From positions 37,620 to 101,619 of the forward strand of contig JAHJUE010000008.1 of the NCBI GenBank assembly GCA_018829205.1: DNA of 64,000 nucleotides, given 5' to 3'. The notes under the pieces were generated by a model, which saw only the letters and a list, made by a program, of their open reading frames with translations, was not told where the DNA came from and ran no database searches. Numbering within the stretch: the stretch's first letter is position 1; every line of letters starts with the position of its first letter. This document shows positions 1 through 7,513 of the stretch, piece by piece. This DNA is from Bacteroidota bacterium (GTDB lineage Bacteria; Bacteroidota; Ignavibacteria; Ignavibacteriales; Melioribacteraceae). Position numbers and translations under genes: made by a program.

Positions 1-73
1 TGTAACTCATATAGAATATTATTTGGCAGATTAGTAACAAAAAAGAGTAAACACAATTTTGGCAGAAATTTAT

Positions 74-109
74 AACCTCAAATATTGACAAAATTTGAGG
101 TTTTTTTTT
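74..109 (+). terminator. Rho-independent terminator of an upstream gene
   Basis: A perfect 10-bp stem (74-83 with 93-102) with a 9-nt loop is followed by a run of T from 101 to 109. It would end a plus-strand transcript entering from the left. Two frames remain open from base 1, to stops at 32-34 and at 73-75, so the 3' end of that gene may lie here, but the frame cannot be chosen. Confidence 0.75.
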
Positions 110-202
110 ATTAATAGTATAAAATGATTGCAAAATTAAATTTATTATTTCATTTGAGGAAAGTTATTTGATTATTTTTACTTTATACAAACAGGAGACT
201 TT

Positions 203-649
203 ATGAAAAAATATTTTTTAATTACGGCTATAATCATTCCGCTTTTTGCGGCTTGTTCATCCCTAACGCTTAAACCGGTTAATTTCGGCTGGCCGCTTGA
301 AAATGTATTAAAATCTGATGCAAGCGGAATAGTGGAAGAACAAAGACATTCATTAACATTTAATGTTGTTCCTTTATTCCAAGCTGAATTTGGAGATTCG
401 GCAAACGCCGACTCAAAAGAAATAAGATTAATAAGAAATAATGAAGGATATTATTTTATTACCGCGATGGGGTTTAAAAATGTTTATATGTTCAGCGCGG
501 AGAACAGTTCATTAAATCTTGAGAAAAGTTTTTTTGTTATAAATGAAGGAATGCAAAATCCCGTACTGAATCAAAGAAATACATATATAGAATTAATTGA
601 AGGCGAAAGCATTTATGAAATAACAAGCAAAGGGATAGTGAAGAGGTAA
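203..649 (+). CDS. Hypothetical lipoprotein
   Basis: I do not recognise the family of this 148-residue protein. The N-terminus is a lipoprotein signal: two lysines, a hydrophobic core, then LFAAC with Cys18 as the probable lipidation site, so it should be anchored in the cell envelope. The mature part starts SSLTLKPVNFGWPLENVL and has no catalytic motif I can name. GGAG lies 7 nt before the ATG. The next gene starts 3 nt after its stop, so the two are almost certainly co-transcribed and may work together at the envelope. Confidence 0.75.
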   Translation: MKKYFLITAIIIPLFAACSSLTLKPVNFGWPLENVLKSDASGIVEEQRHSLTFNVVPLFQAEFGDSANADSKEIRLIRNNEGYYFITAMGFKNVYMFSAENSSLNLEKSFFVINEGMQNPVLNQRNTYIELIEGESIYEITSKGIVKR

Positions 650-651
650 TT

Positions 652-1881
652 ATGAAAAACCCAAAATATAAGTTATCAAATGCAATTTTATTTTTACTTT
701 TTTTTACGAATTTTTTAATTGCTCAATCCGATTTTGAGAAAGTTGAAAACTTTAAAAACAGATATAAACAGATTGAAAATAGTATTAAAGACGCTGACGG
801 ATTGGATGATTGTTTTTCTATTGAAAATGAAATCATAAAACTAAAAGGTGATTTTGCAGGCGATATTCAGCTGCTTGACAACAGCCTGTACCCGCTTAAC
901 TTTAATTCTTCTATTAACAACCTGGTTGCCGCGCTCGAAACCCGTAGAGGAGATTTTTCTCAGATCAGCGATTTGCAGGAAGAAGTTATTGGATTAAAAG
1001 ACAGAATCACATTATTGGACAGACAGAACGTAACCCTGCTTGAAAAGATTAAAGATTTGGAGGATTTGCATAATAAGGACGCGGCGGCAATTCAGTCGCT
1101 TCAAAGATTAACCGATCAGTTAAGATCCAATCTTAGAAAAAAAGATGAAATTGTTGTTGGTATTATCGACAGCCTTCTTGCCGAGTTTGTGAGTCATCCG
1201 TTTGTACTTAACGATGCCGAAAGATTATCATTTGACAAGAAGATAGAATATAACAACCTGTTTTATAATATTGATAGAACTATATCCGATAATATAGAAT
1301 TTATAAAAGTAAGCCAATTAAGAGCCGATGACCTTTCGGATTTGAAGGAAAAATATAACCGCTTTTCAAAAACATGGAAACAAATTGGTCCTAAATTAAC
1401 GGAAATGTATTTGAACAGAGCCGACCGGACTGCCTCCCTTGAAAGGATTGATGCGAAATTTTCCCAATGGAATTATGAAATTAATACTCAAATTTGGAGA
1501 AATATAAATTCACTTTTTAAAGAAAAAAATATCAAACTATCCGCGTATGAAAACGGCAAAGAGTTCACCGATAGAGTAACCGGTTTTATAGAAGATGAAA
1601 TTAAAAATATCGGCATTAAAAAAGCAGCCGAATCGGAAAATATATACTATACATTTTCAGATACATTATGGTTCGGCCAAATACAGCCTAATTGGGTCCC
1701 GATATTAATTGAGCATAAAATGCTTGAAGAATCTCAAAAGGATACTATTGAAAGCCGCATTGCGAATTGGAAAGCTCAAGTAATCACAGAAGAACTTTCT
1801 GTTTGGGTATATATACTGGGCATAGTTGTTTTAATTATAATTGTGCTTGGTCTTTCCTCGATATTCCGAAAAAAAAATTAA
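652..1881 (+). CDS. Exported coiled-coil protein with C-terminal membrane anchor
   Basis: This 409-residue protein has no family I can name. Residues 1-25 look like a cleavable signal peptide (hydrophobic core, then IAQS). Residues about 100-165 are a strong heptad-like coiled coil rich in Leu, Glu, Lys and Gln, and more helical sequence follows. Residues about 382-405 form a single transmembrane helix (WVYILGIVVLIIIVLGL) followed by a short basic tail (FRKKN). The expected topology is a periplasmic body anchored at its C-terminus in the inner membrane. It is immediately downstream of the lipoprotein gene, and a terminator follows, so the two form a bicistronic unit. Confidence 0.75.
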   Translation: MKNPKYKLSNAILFLLFFTNFLIAQSDFEKVENFKNRYKQIENSIKDADGLDDCFSIENEIIKLKGDFAGDIQLLDNSLYPLNFNSSINNLVAALETRRGDFSQISDLQEEVIGLKDRITLLDRQNVTLLEKIKDLEDLHNKDAAAIQSLQRLTDQLRSNLRKKDEIVVGIIDSLLAEFVSHPFVLNDAERLSFDKKIEYNNLFYNIDRTISDNIEFIKVSQLRADDLSDLKEKYNRFSKTWKQIGPKLTEMYLNRADRTASLERIDAKFSQWNYEINTQIWRNINSLFKEKNIKLSAYENGKEFTDRVTGFIEDEIKNIGIKKAAESENIYYTFSDTLWFGQIQPNWVPILIEHKMLEESQKDTIESRIANWKAQVITEELSVWVYILGIVVLIIIVLGLSSIFRKKN

Positions 1882-1903
1882 TAGCGTAATATTTTGATTT
1901 TAT

Positions 1904-1940
1904 AAAGGGACGGTTAATTTATTACTGTCCCTTTTTTTTT
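1904..1940 (+). terminator. Rho-independent terminator of the first two-gene operon
   Basis: The 8-bp stem AAAGGGAC/GTCCCTTT (1904-1911 with 1927-1934) is followed by nine T residues. It starts 23 nt after the stop of the coiled-coil gene. Confidence 0.8.
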
Positions 1941-1973
1941 GTATTTTCCGCGAAATAAAAAATTGTTTACTTA

Positions 1974-2537
1974 ATGTCATTAGAGATTAAAATGGATTCT
2001 CAAATTTCAGACGGATATATAATTCTGCGGAAGTATAACAAAGAAGATCTTCTTAACAGGTATTCGGCAATAAAAGATAACCTGCAGGAAATTTCCAAAT
2101 GGCTTTCGTTCTGCAGACCTGATTACACCGAAACGCAGAACTTACTTTGGTATGTCGCTTACAATAAGAATTGGGATAACAAAATTGAATTCCCATTCGC
2201 AATTATTGAAAAAGAATCAGGAAGTTATATTGGTGAATGTGTTTTAAACCATATAAATCATTTGCATAAACTGGCAAACGTAACTTATTGGATAAAAAAA
2301 GAATTTACCGGCAAAGGGACTACAACAAGAGCCGTAAAATTGGCCGCGAAATTCGGATTCGAAAAACTTGAATTAAGAAGAATAGAAATTTTTATGGAAC
2401 CGGAAAATATTGCTAGTATCAAAGTCGCCGAAAAAGCGGGCGCGGTTAAAGAAGGTATTTTAAGGAATAGAATTTTTTCAAATGAAATTTCAAAAGATGC
2501 GCTTATGTATTCCTTAATTCCGGGCGATTTAAAATAA
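1974..2537 (+). CDS. GNAT family N-acetyltransferase (RimJ/RimL-like)
   Basis: At 187 residues this fits the RimJ/RimL/SpeG-like branch of acetyl-CoA-dependent N-acetyltransferases. The acceptor may be a protein N-terminus or a small amine; the sequence does not say which. The acetyl-CoA loop is visible as FTGKGTTTRAVKLA (the Q/RxxGxG/A motif) at about residues 112-125, followed by the usual ELRRIEIFMEPENIASIKVAEKAG segment in two parts. An internal ATG at 1992 (MDSQIS) is an alternative start; neither ATG has a clear ribosome-binding site. It lies between two unrelated genes and is probably monocistronic. Confidence 0.85.
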   Translation: MSLEIKMDSQISDGYIILRKYNKEDLLNRYSAIKDNLQEISKWLSFCRPDYTETQNLLWYVAYNKNWDNKIEFPFAIIEKESGSYIGECVLNHINHLHKLANVTYWIKKEFTGKGTTTRAVKLAAKFGFEKLELRRIEIFMEPENIASIKVAEKAGAVKEGILRNRIFSNEISKDALMYSLIPGDLK

Positions 2538-2608
2538 ACTAGCTGAGCAATGTCAAATAATTATTACCTGTCTTGATGAATAAATTAAATTAATAAAATG
2601 GGGTAAAT

Positions 2609-3148
2609 ATGAAAAATTTAATTTTAATATTTTTTTTGCTTTTTGTCATATCAATAAGGGGGAATAATATGACCGATCAGAATAACAAAATTATAATTCA
2701 AGAAATAACTGTAAATGCCGGCATTGAAGATGCATATAATGCATGGACAACAAAAAAAGGAATGCAGACTTTTTTTGCGCCTGAATGTGAAGTCGAGTTA
2801 AAACTTTTGGGAAAATACCGTGTGCATTTTTTCCCGGAAAATCCACCCGGTTCCAAAGGAGCGGAAGATGAAATTGTAATTTCATTTCAGAAAAATAAAA
2901 TGTTCTCTTTTACCTGGGGTTTCCCGCCGTCACTTCCCGATTTAAGGGATAATCAGAAAACAATTGTAATGTTGCGGTTTGAGGATTTGGGAAATAATAA
3001 AACAAAGGTCGTTTTTACCCAATCAGGATGGGGAGAAGGAGAGGATTGGGAAAAAGGATTTATGTATTTCGAAAAAGCATGGAAAGACGTTGTTCTTAAA
3101 AGATTTGCTGAAAGATTTGAAAAAGGTCCGGTTGATTGGAATAATTAA
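2609..3148 (+). CDS. SRPBCC/AHSA1-domain protein
   Basis: This protein belongs to the START-like SRPBCC fold, AHSA1 (Aha1 C-terminal-like) group, which binds hydrophobic ligands or partner proteins. Typical features are the opening strand-helix unit (EITVNAGIEDAYNAWTT), the central FTWGFPP strand, TKVVFTQSGWGEG, and the C-terminal long helix ending VLKRFAERFEKGP. Two starts compete. The one given here encodes a hydrophobic leader (LILIFFLLFVISI) with a poor cleavage site, behind a GGGG-type RBS. The ATG at 2669 (MTDQNNK) sits 6 nt after AGGGGG and gives a cytoplasmic 159-residue form. The family is usually cytoplasmic, so 2669 may be the real start. Confidence 0.8.
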   Translation: MKNLILIFFLLFVISIRGNNMTDQNNKIIIQEITVNAGIEDAYNAWTTKKGMQTFFAPECEVELKLLGKYRVHFFPENPPGSKGAEDEIVISFQKNKMFSFTWGFPPSLPDLRDNQKTIVMLRFEDLGNNKTKVVFTQSGWGEGEDWEKGFMYFEKAWKDVVLKRFAERFEKGPVDWNN

Positions 3149-3301
3149 CATATCCTGGTTTATAACTTTTTCAGATTATTTATTAATTACCTATTTATAG
3201 TTATAAAATATTTGTCAAAATAGTTTTTTGAAAAAAATATTGTTTTAATTGGTTGAAGATTTTAAATATTTCCCGATTAAACTAAAGACAGGATTGTTAG
3301 A

Positions 3302-3712
3302 ATGAATGATTGTCAGTTTTCGCTAGAGTTTAAAGTAAGAGATTATGAATGTGATATTCAGGGTATCGTTAATAATGCTGTATACCTAAATTATCTAGAA
3401 CATGCGAGACATGAATTTTTATTAAGCAGGGGAATAAGTTTCGCTGAACTTTCAAAAAAAAAGATCAATCTTGTTGTTATTAGAACAGAGCTTGATTATA
3501 AAAGTCCATTGAGAAGCGGAGATGAATTTAGCATTGAAGTAAATTTTGAACAAATTTCTCCGCTGTGTTTTTGTTTTAATCAAACAATTTATAAACGACC
3601 GGATAGAAAATTAGTCATGAACGCGAAAGTATTCGGCACTGGAATAAATGAAAAAGGAAGGCCGTGTATTCCCGAAGAAATAAGAAAAAATTTTATTGAG
3701 CTTAGTAATTAA
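3302..3712 (+). CDS. Acyl-CoA thioesterase, 4HBT/YbgC-type hotdog fold
   Basis: This 136-residue single-domain hotdog enzyme should hydrolyse acyl-CoA (or acyl-ACP) thioesters in the cytoplasm. The hallmark active-site stretch is near the N-terminus: DYECDIQGIVNNAVYLNYLEHAR, in which an Asp, the GxVNN turn and the YLxYLEHAR helix match the FadM/YbgC pattern. The region LDYKSPLRSGDEF matches the conserved central strand. The ATG at 3302 follows a weak AGGA. A GNAT gene starts 13 nt downstream and a small beta-rich protein follows, so the three are likely co-transcribed. The chain-length preference cannot be read from the sequence. Confidence 0.85.
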   Translation: MNDCQFSLEFKVRDYECDIQGIVNNAVYLNYLEHARHEFLLSRGISFAELSKKKINLVVIRTELDYKSPLRSGDEFSIEVNFEQISPLCFCFNQTIYKRPDRKLVMNAKVFGTGINEKGRPCIPEEIRKNFIELSN

Positions 3713-3725
3713 TAATTGAGAGCAA

Positions 3726-4208
3726 ATGCAGATTAGAAAAGCAGGCAAAAGCGATTTCGAATATATTTATCCGTTGGTTGCCGAAGTTTTTGCAAACGGC
3801 GACACATATGTTTTCCCCGGTAATTTAAGCCGCGGTGAAATTTTTGATATTTGGATGAAGAACATACAAATTGTTTATGTCGCGGTTGAGGACGGCAAAA
3901 TATTAGGAACATATTATATTAAACCCAACCAGCCCGGTCACGGCTCTCACGTGTGCAACGCGGGATATATTGTAAGTGCCGAAGAGAGAGGAAAAGGAAT
4001 CGGAAAATCAATGTGTCTGCATTCTTTGGAAGAAGCAAAAATGTTAGGATATAAAGCAATTCAGTATAATCTTGTTGTAAGCACAAACAAAGGTGCTGTA
4101 AAACTTTGGGAAAGCTGCGGTTTTGAAATAGTCGGCACTTTACCGAAATCATTTAATCATAAAAAACTTGGTTATGTTGATGCTTATGTAATGTATAAAG
4201 AATTATGA
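3726..4208 (+). CDS. GNAT family N-acetyltransferase
   Basis: At 160 residues this is a typical single-domain GNAT. The acetyl-CoA binding motif is AGYIVSAEERGKGIGKSMC (the R/QxxGxG/A loop RGKGIG at about residue 92), followed by a helix and the NLVVSTNKGAVKLWESCGFEIVG segment, which packs against the pantetheine in this family. The acceptor substrate is unknown. It lies 13 nt after the thioesterase gene and 12 nt before the next gene, so an operon is likely. Confidence 0.88.
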   Translation: MQIRKAGKSDFEYIYPLVAEVFANGDTYVFPGNLSRGEIFDIWMKNIQIVYVAVEDGKILGTYYIKPNQPGHGSHVCNAGYIVSAEERGKGIGKSMCLHSLEEAKMLGYKAIQYNLVVSTNKGAVKLWESCGFEIVGTLPKSFNHKKLGYVDAYVMYKEL

Positions 4209-4220
4209 AAGGAAATACCA

Positions 4221-4568
4221 ATGGGGGATAAATTATTTTTAAACAACATTAAAATGAATGTTGTGCATACCGATGGAATAGGCGTAGTAAATAAAGACAC
4301 GTATTTTAATTTCAAGCAGACTGAAAATATTGTTATCGCTGAATATTCCGGAGGAGGAATTAAAACCGGTTATTTAATAGGCAAGTTGGAAAATGATAAG
4401 CTTGAATTTAGATATGTTCAATTGCAGACAGACGGAATGCTTGACGGCGGCAAATCTTATTGTGAAGTTAAAATTTTAGAGGATGGAAGAATTCAGATTA
4501 TTGAACATTTCCAATGGGAAACCAGAGAAGGTACCGGTACAAATATTTTTGAAGAATTAAAAGAATAA
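4221..4568 (+). CDS. Small beta-rich conserved protein
   Basis: The 115 residues have no signal peptide or membrane segment. The alternation of short strands (VVHTDGIGVV, TYFNF, NIVIAEYSGGGIKTGYLIGKL, LEFRYVQLQTDGMLDGG, IQIIEHFQWE, GTGTNIFEEL) suggests a small lipocalin-like beta barrel. Proteins of this type are often labelled N-acetylglutamate synthase in databases, but I see no acetyltransferase motif and would not carry that name over. It ends the thioesterase-GNAT group and its stop faces the stop of the DUF547 gene one base away. Confidence 0.7.
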   Translation: MGDKLFLNNIKMNVVHTDGIGVVNKDTYFNFKQTENIVIAEYSGGGIKTGYLIGKLENDKLEFRYVQLQTDGMLDGGKSYCEVKILEDGRIQIIEHFQWETREGTGTNIFEELKE

Positions 4569-4569
4569 A

Positions 4570-5337
4570 TTATTTCTTTGCCTCGTTCAAATCCCAGCTA
4601 TAGCTGAGGTAATTAATTTCCCAATCCGATAAACTTTCCTTTATATTTATTGATATTTCTTCAGTCAGAAATCGTGATACATATAATAATATTTCTTCAT
4701 CATTGCTGCCGAAATCATCATCGTACCAATCCATAATTTTAGAAAGTGAAGCGGTTTTTGTTTTTAAATCGAACTGATTTTTTGATTCATCGTTAAAAAA
4801 TTTTATTGATTGATTTTCTAATTGTTCATCAAGTTTAAAACCTTCATAAGCTTCAAAAAGTAGCGGGGGACAGCTTAAAGCAGCGCACACAAGAGCAAAA
4901 TGGATTCTCGGTTCGTTAAATTCTTTCCTAATTATATCGTGTTCAATATTATTCAATGATAAGGTTTTATTCCCAATTTTTATCCATTCTTTATGCCAGA
5001 CAGTTTTGCCTAAAATCTGTCCGATAACTAATCCGCCGGTGTGCAGATCATTAATGCTTTCGACGGGATAATTCTCCACTATTAATTTTAAGGTGAAAGC
5101 GTTATAAGCGTTCATCCAAAATGCGAGTTTATCATTTTTGTCAGCAATGTTTTCGGGATTAACTCTTTGCAGTTCGTCAATGTATTTAGTTAATCTTTCA
5201 TCCCCTTTCATCTCATTATATTTTACCAATCCGTTAACCACATAATCATTTAAGATTTCTGTGAATAATTTATGCCGTTCTTTTTGAGCAGTCGTTATAT
5301 TGGTAAGAATTAAAAAAAACAGGATTAATATTTTCAT
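4570..5337 (-). CDS. DUF547 domain protein, exported
   Basis: The 255 residues start with a signal peptide (MKILILFFLILTNITTAQ). The DUF547 signatures are all present: FWMNAYNAFTLKLI near residue 90, then the LSLNNIEHDIIRKEFNEPRIHFALVCAALSCPPL segment near residues 125-160, followed by AYEGFKLDEQLENQ. The family's biochemical role is unknown; the conserved Asn, His and Cys residues look like an active or metal site. In other genomes DUF547 genes are often neighbours of TIGR04282/TIGR04283 genes, as here (known association, recalled). A 100-bp gap separates it from the upstream genes, so shared transcription is likely but not shown. Confidence 0.85.
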   Translation of the reverse strand: MKILILFFLILTNITTAQKERHKLFTEILNDYVVNGLVKYNEMKGDERLTKYIDELQRVNPENIADKNDKLAFWMNAYNAFTLKLIVENYPVESINDLHTGGLVIGQILGKTVWHKEWIKIGNKTLSLNNIEHDIIRKEFNEPRIHFALVCAALSCPPLLFEAYEGFKLDEQLENQSIKFFNDESKNQFDLKTKTASLSKIMDWYDDDFGSNDEEILLYVSRFLTEEISINIKESLSDWEINYLSYSWDLNEAKK

Positions 5338-5440
5338 TTCATCCCTTTCGTATTTTTAGCGTTCTTTTAACATGCCTGCCGGTTGAAAAGTGAAATTGTT
5401 TCTCGCAAAGTCTGCAAAGTTATTCCCAAAGAATACTAAG

Positions 5441-6124
5441 TTAATTAATCAATAATTTTTTCATAATCTTTTTAAGTTGAACATTCCCAATACCCGGTTC
5501 GGAAAGCCATGTCATCAAATCAATTTTATCATCAATGTCTATAAGGCTTTCTTCTACTTTTATACTTAAACCAAGCTCTTTAATCTGTCTAATTGTTTTC
5601 GGAAAAACTTCTTCACTGCTCCATTTTATATTTTGAAAAACCTCAGGGTAAAAACTTTTCATTCCTAAAAAATTATAGCCTCCGTCGTGCGAAGGCGAAA
5701 TTACAAAATCACTATTATCAAGTTGATTAAAAGCGTTTAACAAAATATCTTTTGATAAATCCGGGATATCTGTGCCTATAATTATTACTTTATTTTTCCC
5801 GTGAGCAAATACAGTTTGGAATGCATCGCTCATTTTGTTTCCCAAATCACCGCCGGTCTGCGGTTTATAAATAAAATTTTTGTTAACCCATTTTTTTATT
5901 TCCGAAACATTATTGTCAATTCCGTAAAACAAATAACAATCGATGCCAAGTTTATTCAATTGCGAAAGTTCTTCAAAAATATACGCCGCGTTATATTTAT
6001 AAAACTCAATTGCTAAATCATTGCCGAGATCGGATGCAAGCCTGGTTTTTACTTTTCCGGGTTCCGGCATTTTCGCGAAAATTATTACGGCGGAGTTATC
6101 GTCATTTGCCAAAATATTTTTCAT
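5441..6124 (-). CDS. TIGR04282 family glycosyltransferase/nucleotidyltransferase-like protein (DUF2064)
   Basis: This 227-residue GT-A-like protein matches the TIGR04282 (DUF2064) family, named after arsenosugar clusters although its reaction is unproven. Motifs are AVIIFAKMPEPGKVKTRLA at residues about 12-30 (the nucleotide-binding start), the Asp-containing VIIIGTDIPDL, and the SPSHDGGYNFLGM loop. The start overlaps the end of the TIGR04283 gene upstream by 23 nt, which indicates translational coupling and a joint function. No ArsS-like radical SAM gene is in the window, so arsenosugar synthesis is not supported; an unknown glycosylation step is more likely. Confidence 0.85.
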   Translation of the reverse strand: MKNILANDDNSAVIIFAKMPEPGKVKTRLASDLGNDLAIEFYKYNAAYIFEELSQLNKLGIDCYLFYGIDNNVSEIKKWVNKNFIYKPQTGGDLGNKMSDAFQTVFAHGKNKVIIIGTDIPDLSKDILLNAFNQLDNSDFVISPSHDGGYNFLGMKSFYPEVFQNIKWSSEEVFPKTIRQIKELGLSIKVEESLIDIDDKIDLMTWLSEPGIGNVQLKKIMKKLLIN

Positions 6125-6776
6125 AAATTTTATCGGGATTAACTTTCATTAAATATAAAGTAAAATAATATATGTTAAACAGCTGGGTTAAAATTATTCC
6201 CTTTTTATAAAATCTTCTGCCCGATGTAATAACAGCAGCAGGAAATTTATAAATGGGAGCTACTTTTCTTGCATTTCTAAAAAGTTCAACATCCTCAAAA
6301 AGTTTAATATTTGGAAAACCTCCCAGACTTTTCAGAAATTCCTTCTCTATCACTATTGCTTGATCACCGAATGTAGTAAATATAGTATCAAATTTTGTCG
6401 CCCGGCAATATAACTTCATTAAAAAATTTTCAGTATCAAAACTTAATTTGAAAGTGGCTATTTTATTATGGCTGTTGCAAAAAAAGTCATTAATTAAAAT
6501 AAAAGAATTTTGCGGTAAAAAAGTGTCGGCGTGCAGATAAATCAATGTTTTTCCTTCCGCGTATTTTGTTCCCTCGTTTAACTGTAAACCTTTTCCCGGA
6601 GAAGAGCGGCAAATTTTTACATTAAAACTTTCCGCAATTTTTATAGTATTATCTCTGCTGCCGCCGTCTGATATTATTATTTCAATATCTTCATCAAAAC
6701 TTCTTAAATGATTTAGAAGTAATTCTAAATTCTCTTCTTCATTTAACGTCGGTATTATAACAGAATATAAGGGCAT
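6102..6776 (-). CDS. TIGR04283 family glycosyltransferase (GT2-like)
   Basis: This 224-residue protein has a GT2-type fold. It opens VIIPTLNEEENLELLLNHL, continues with IIISDGGSRDNT, and has the typical short HADTFLP in place of a classic DxD. The FGDQAIVIEKEFLKSLGGFP segment and the acidic LFEDVELFR motif are hallmarks of TIGR04283. The C-terminus contains GRRFYKKGI and a hydrophobic stretch, typical of this family. The donor and acceptor are unknown. It overlaps the downstream TIGR04282 gene by 23 nt and lies 40 nt after another GT2 gene, consistent with one polycistronic unit. Confidence 0.87.
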   Translation of the reverse strand: MPLYSVIIPTLNEEENLELLLNHLRSFDEDIEIIISDGGSRDNTIKIAESFNVKICRSSPGKGLQLNEGTKYAEGKTLIYLHADTFLPQNSFILINDFFCNSHNKIATFKLSFDTENFLMKLYCRATKFDTIFTTFGDQAIVIEKEFLKSLGGFPNIKLFEDVELFRNARKVAPIYKFPAAVITSGRRFYKKGIILTQLFNIYYFTLYLMKVNPDKIYEKYFGK

Positions 6777-6816
6777 ATAGGTTTAATTTTTTATAACAAA
6801 AAATTTGAAGGAAAGA

Positions 6817-7512
6817 TTAATGTTTTTTAAATGCGAATTTAAATATTGTGCTTAAAATTATAATGCTGGCCATTACTGTCCCTTTAATGGTCCCGGTAAC
6901 TTTTGATTTGCCGATCCGTTTACGGTATTTTACGGGTACTTCTTTAATTTTATATTTATTTTGCGCCGCTTTAATCTGCATTTCAACAGTCCAGCCGTAC
7001 CATTTGTCCAGCATCTGCATTTCTAATAGTTTATTAAATTTTATTGCGCGGAAGGGACCAAGATCTGTGTATTTAACTTTCCAGAAAAAGTTTATTAATA
7101 CACCTGCAATAATGCTTCCTACCTGTGATTGAAACGGAAGCGCGCCTTTTTCTCTTTCTCCAAGCACCCTGCTTCCGATTACAAAATCGAAACCGTCTTC
7201 AACAATTGGTTTTAACAATTGCGGAATCTCTTCAGGATAATCACTGTAATCACCGTCCAAAAAAACGATTATATCAAAATTCTTATTTCTGCAGTATTCA
7301 ATTCCTGTTAAACAAGCAGCACCGTAACCTTGAAATGTTTCGGAAAGAACAGTAGCCCCTGCCTTGCCGGCTGCCGCTGCTGTGTTATCTGTTGAATTGT
7401 TGTTTACAACAATCACTTCATCGACAATATTTTTAGGTATATCAAAAATTACTTTAGCAATAGAGCTTTCTTCGTTGAATGCCGGAATAATAACCGCGGT
7501 TTTATTTGTCAT
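6817..7512 (-). CDS. Glycosyltransferase family 2, polyprenyl-phosphate sugar transferase type
   Basis: The 231 residues form a DPM1/DPG-synthase-like GT2 domain. VIIPAFNEESSIAKVI at the N-terminus, VIVVNNNSTDNTAAAA, the YGAACLTGIEY helix and the VFLDGDYSDYPEEI motif (DGD in place of DxD) are clear. EVPVKYRKRIGKSKVTG near the C-terminus is the usual acceptor-loop region, and a hydrophobic C-terminal helix may associate with the membrane. The likely role is transfer of a sugar from a nucleotide donor to a lipid-phosphate carrier (family knowledge). It is separated from the GH13 gene by one base, so they are in the same operon. Confidence 0.87.
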   Translation of the reverse strand: MTNKTAVIIPAFNEESSIAKVIFDIPKNIVDEVIVVNNNSTDNTAAAAGKAGATVLSETFQGYGAACLTGIEYCRNKNFDIIVFLDGDYSDYPEEIPQLLKPIVEDGFDFVIGSRVLGEREKGALPFQSQVGSIIAGVLINFFWKVKYTDLGPFRAIKFNKLLEMQMLDKWYGWTVEMQIKAAQNKYKIKEVPVKYRKRIGKSKVTGTIKGTVMASIIILSTIFKFAFKKH

Positions 7513-7513
7513 T

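Noticed and set aside
1..75. End of an upstream gene at the left edge
   Set aside because: Two frames stay open from base 1 (to 34 and to 75) and neither short tail is recognisable, so no CDS was called.
4221..4568. Annotation of the 115-residue protein as N-acetylglutamate synthase
   Set aside because: No acetyl-CoA or amino-acid kinase motif is present; the protein looks like a small beta barrel.
5441..6776. An arsenosugar biosynthesis cluster
   Set aside because: Only the TIGR04282/04283 pair is present; the defining ArsS and ArsM genes are not in the window, and the ArsC-like gene is 52 kb away.
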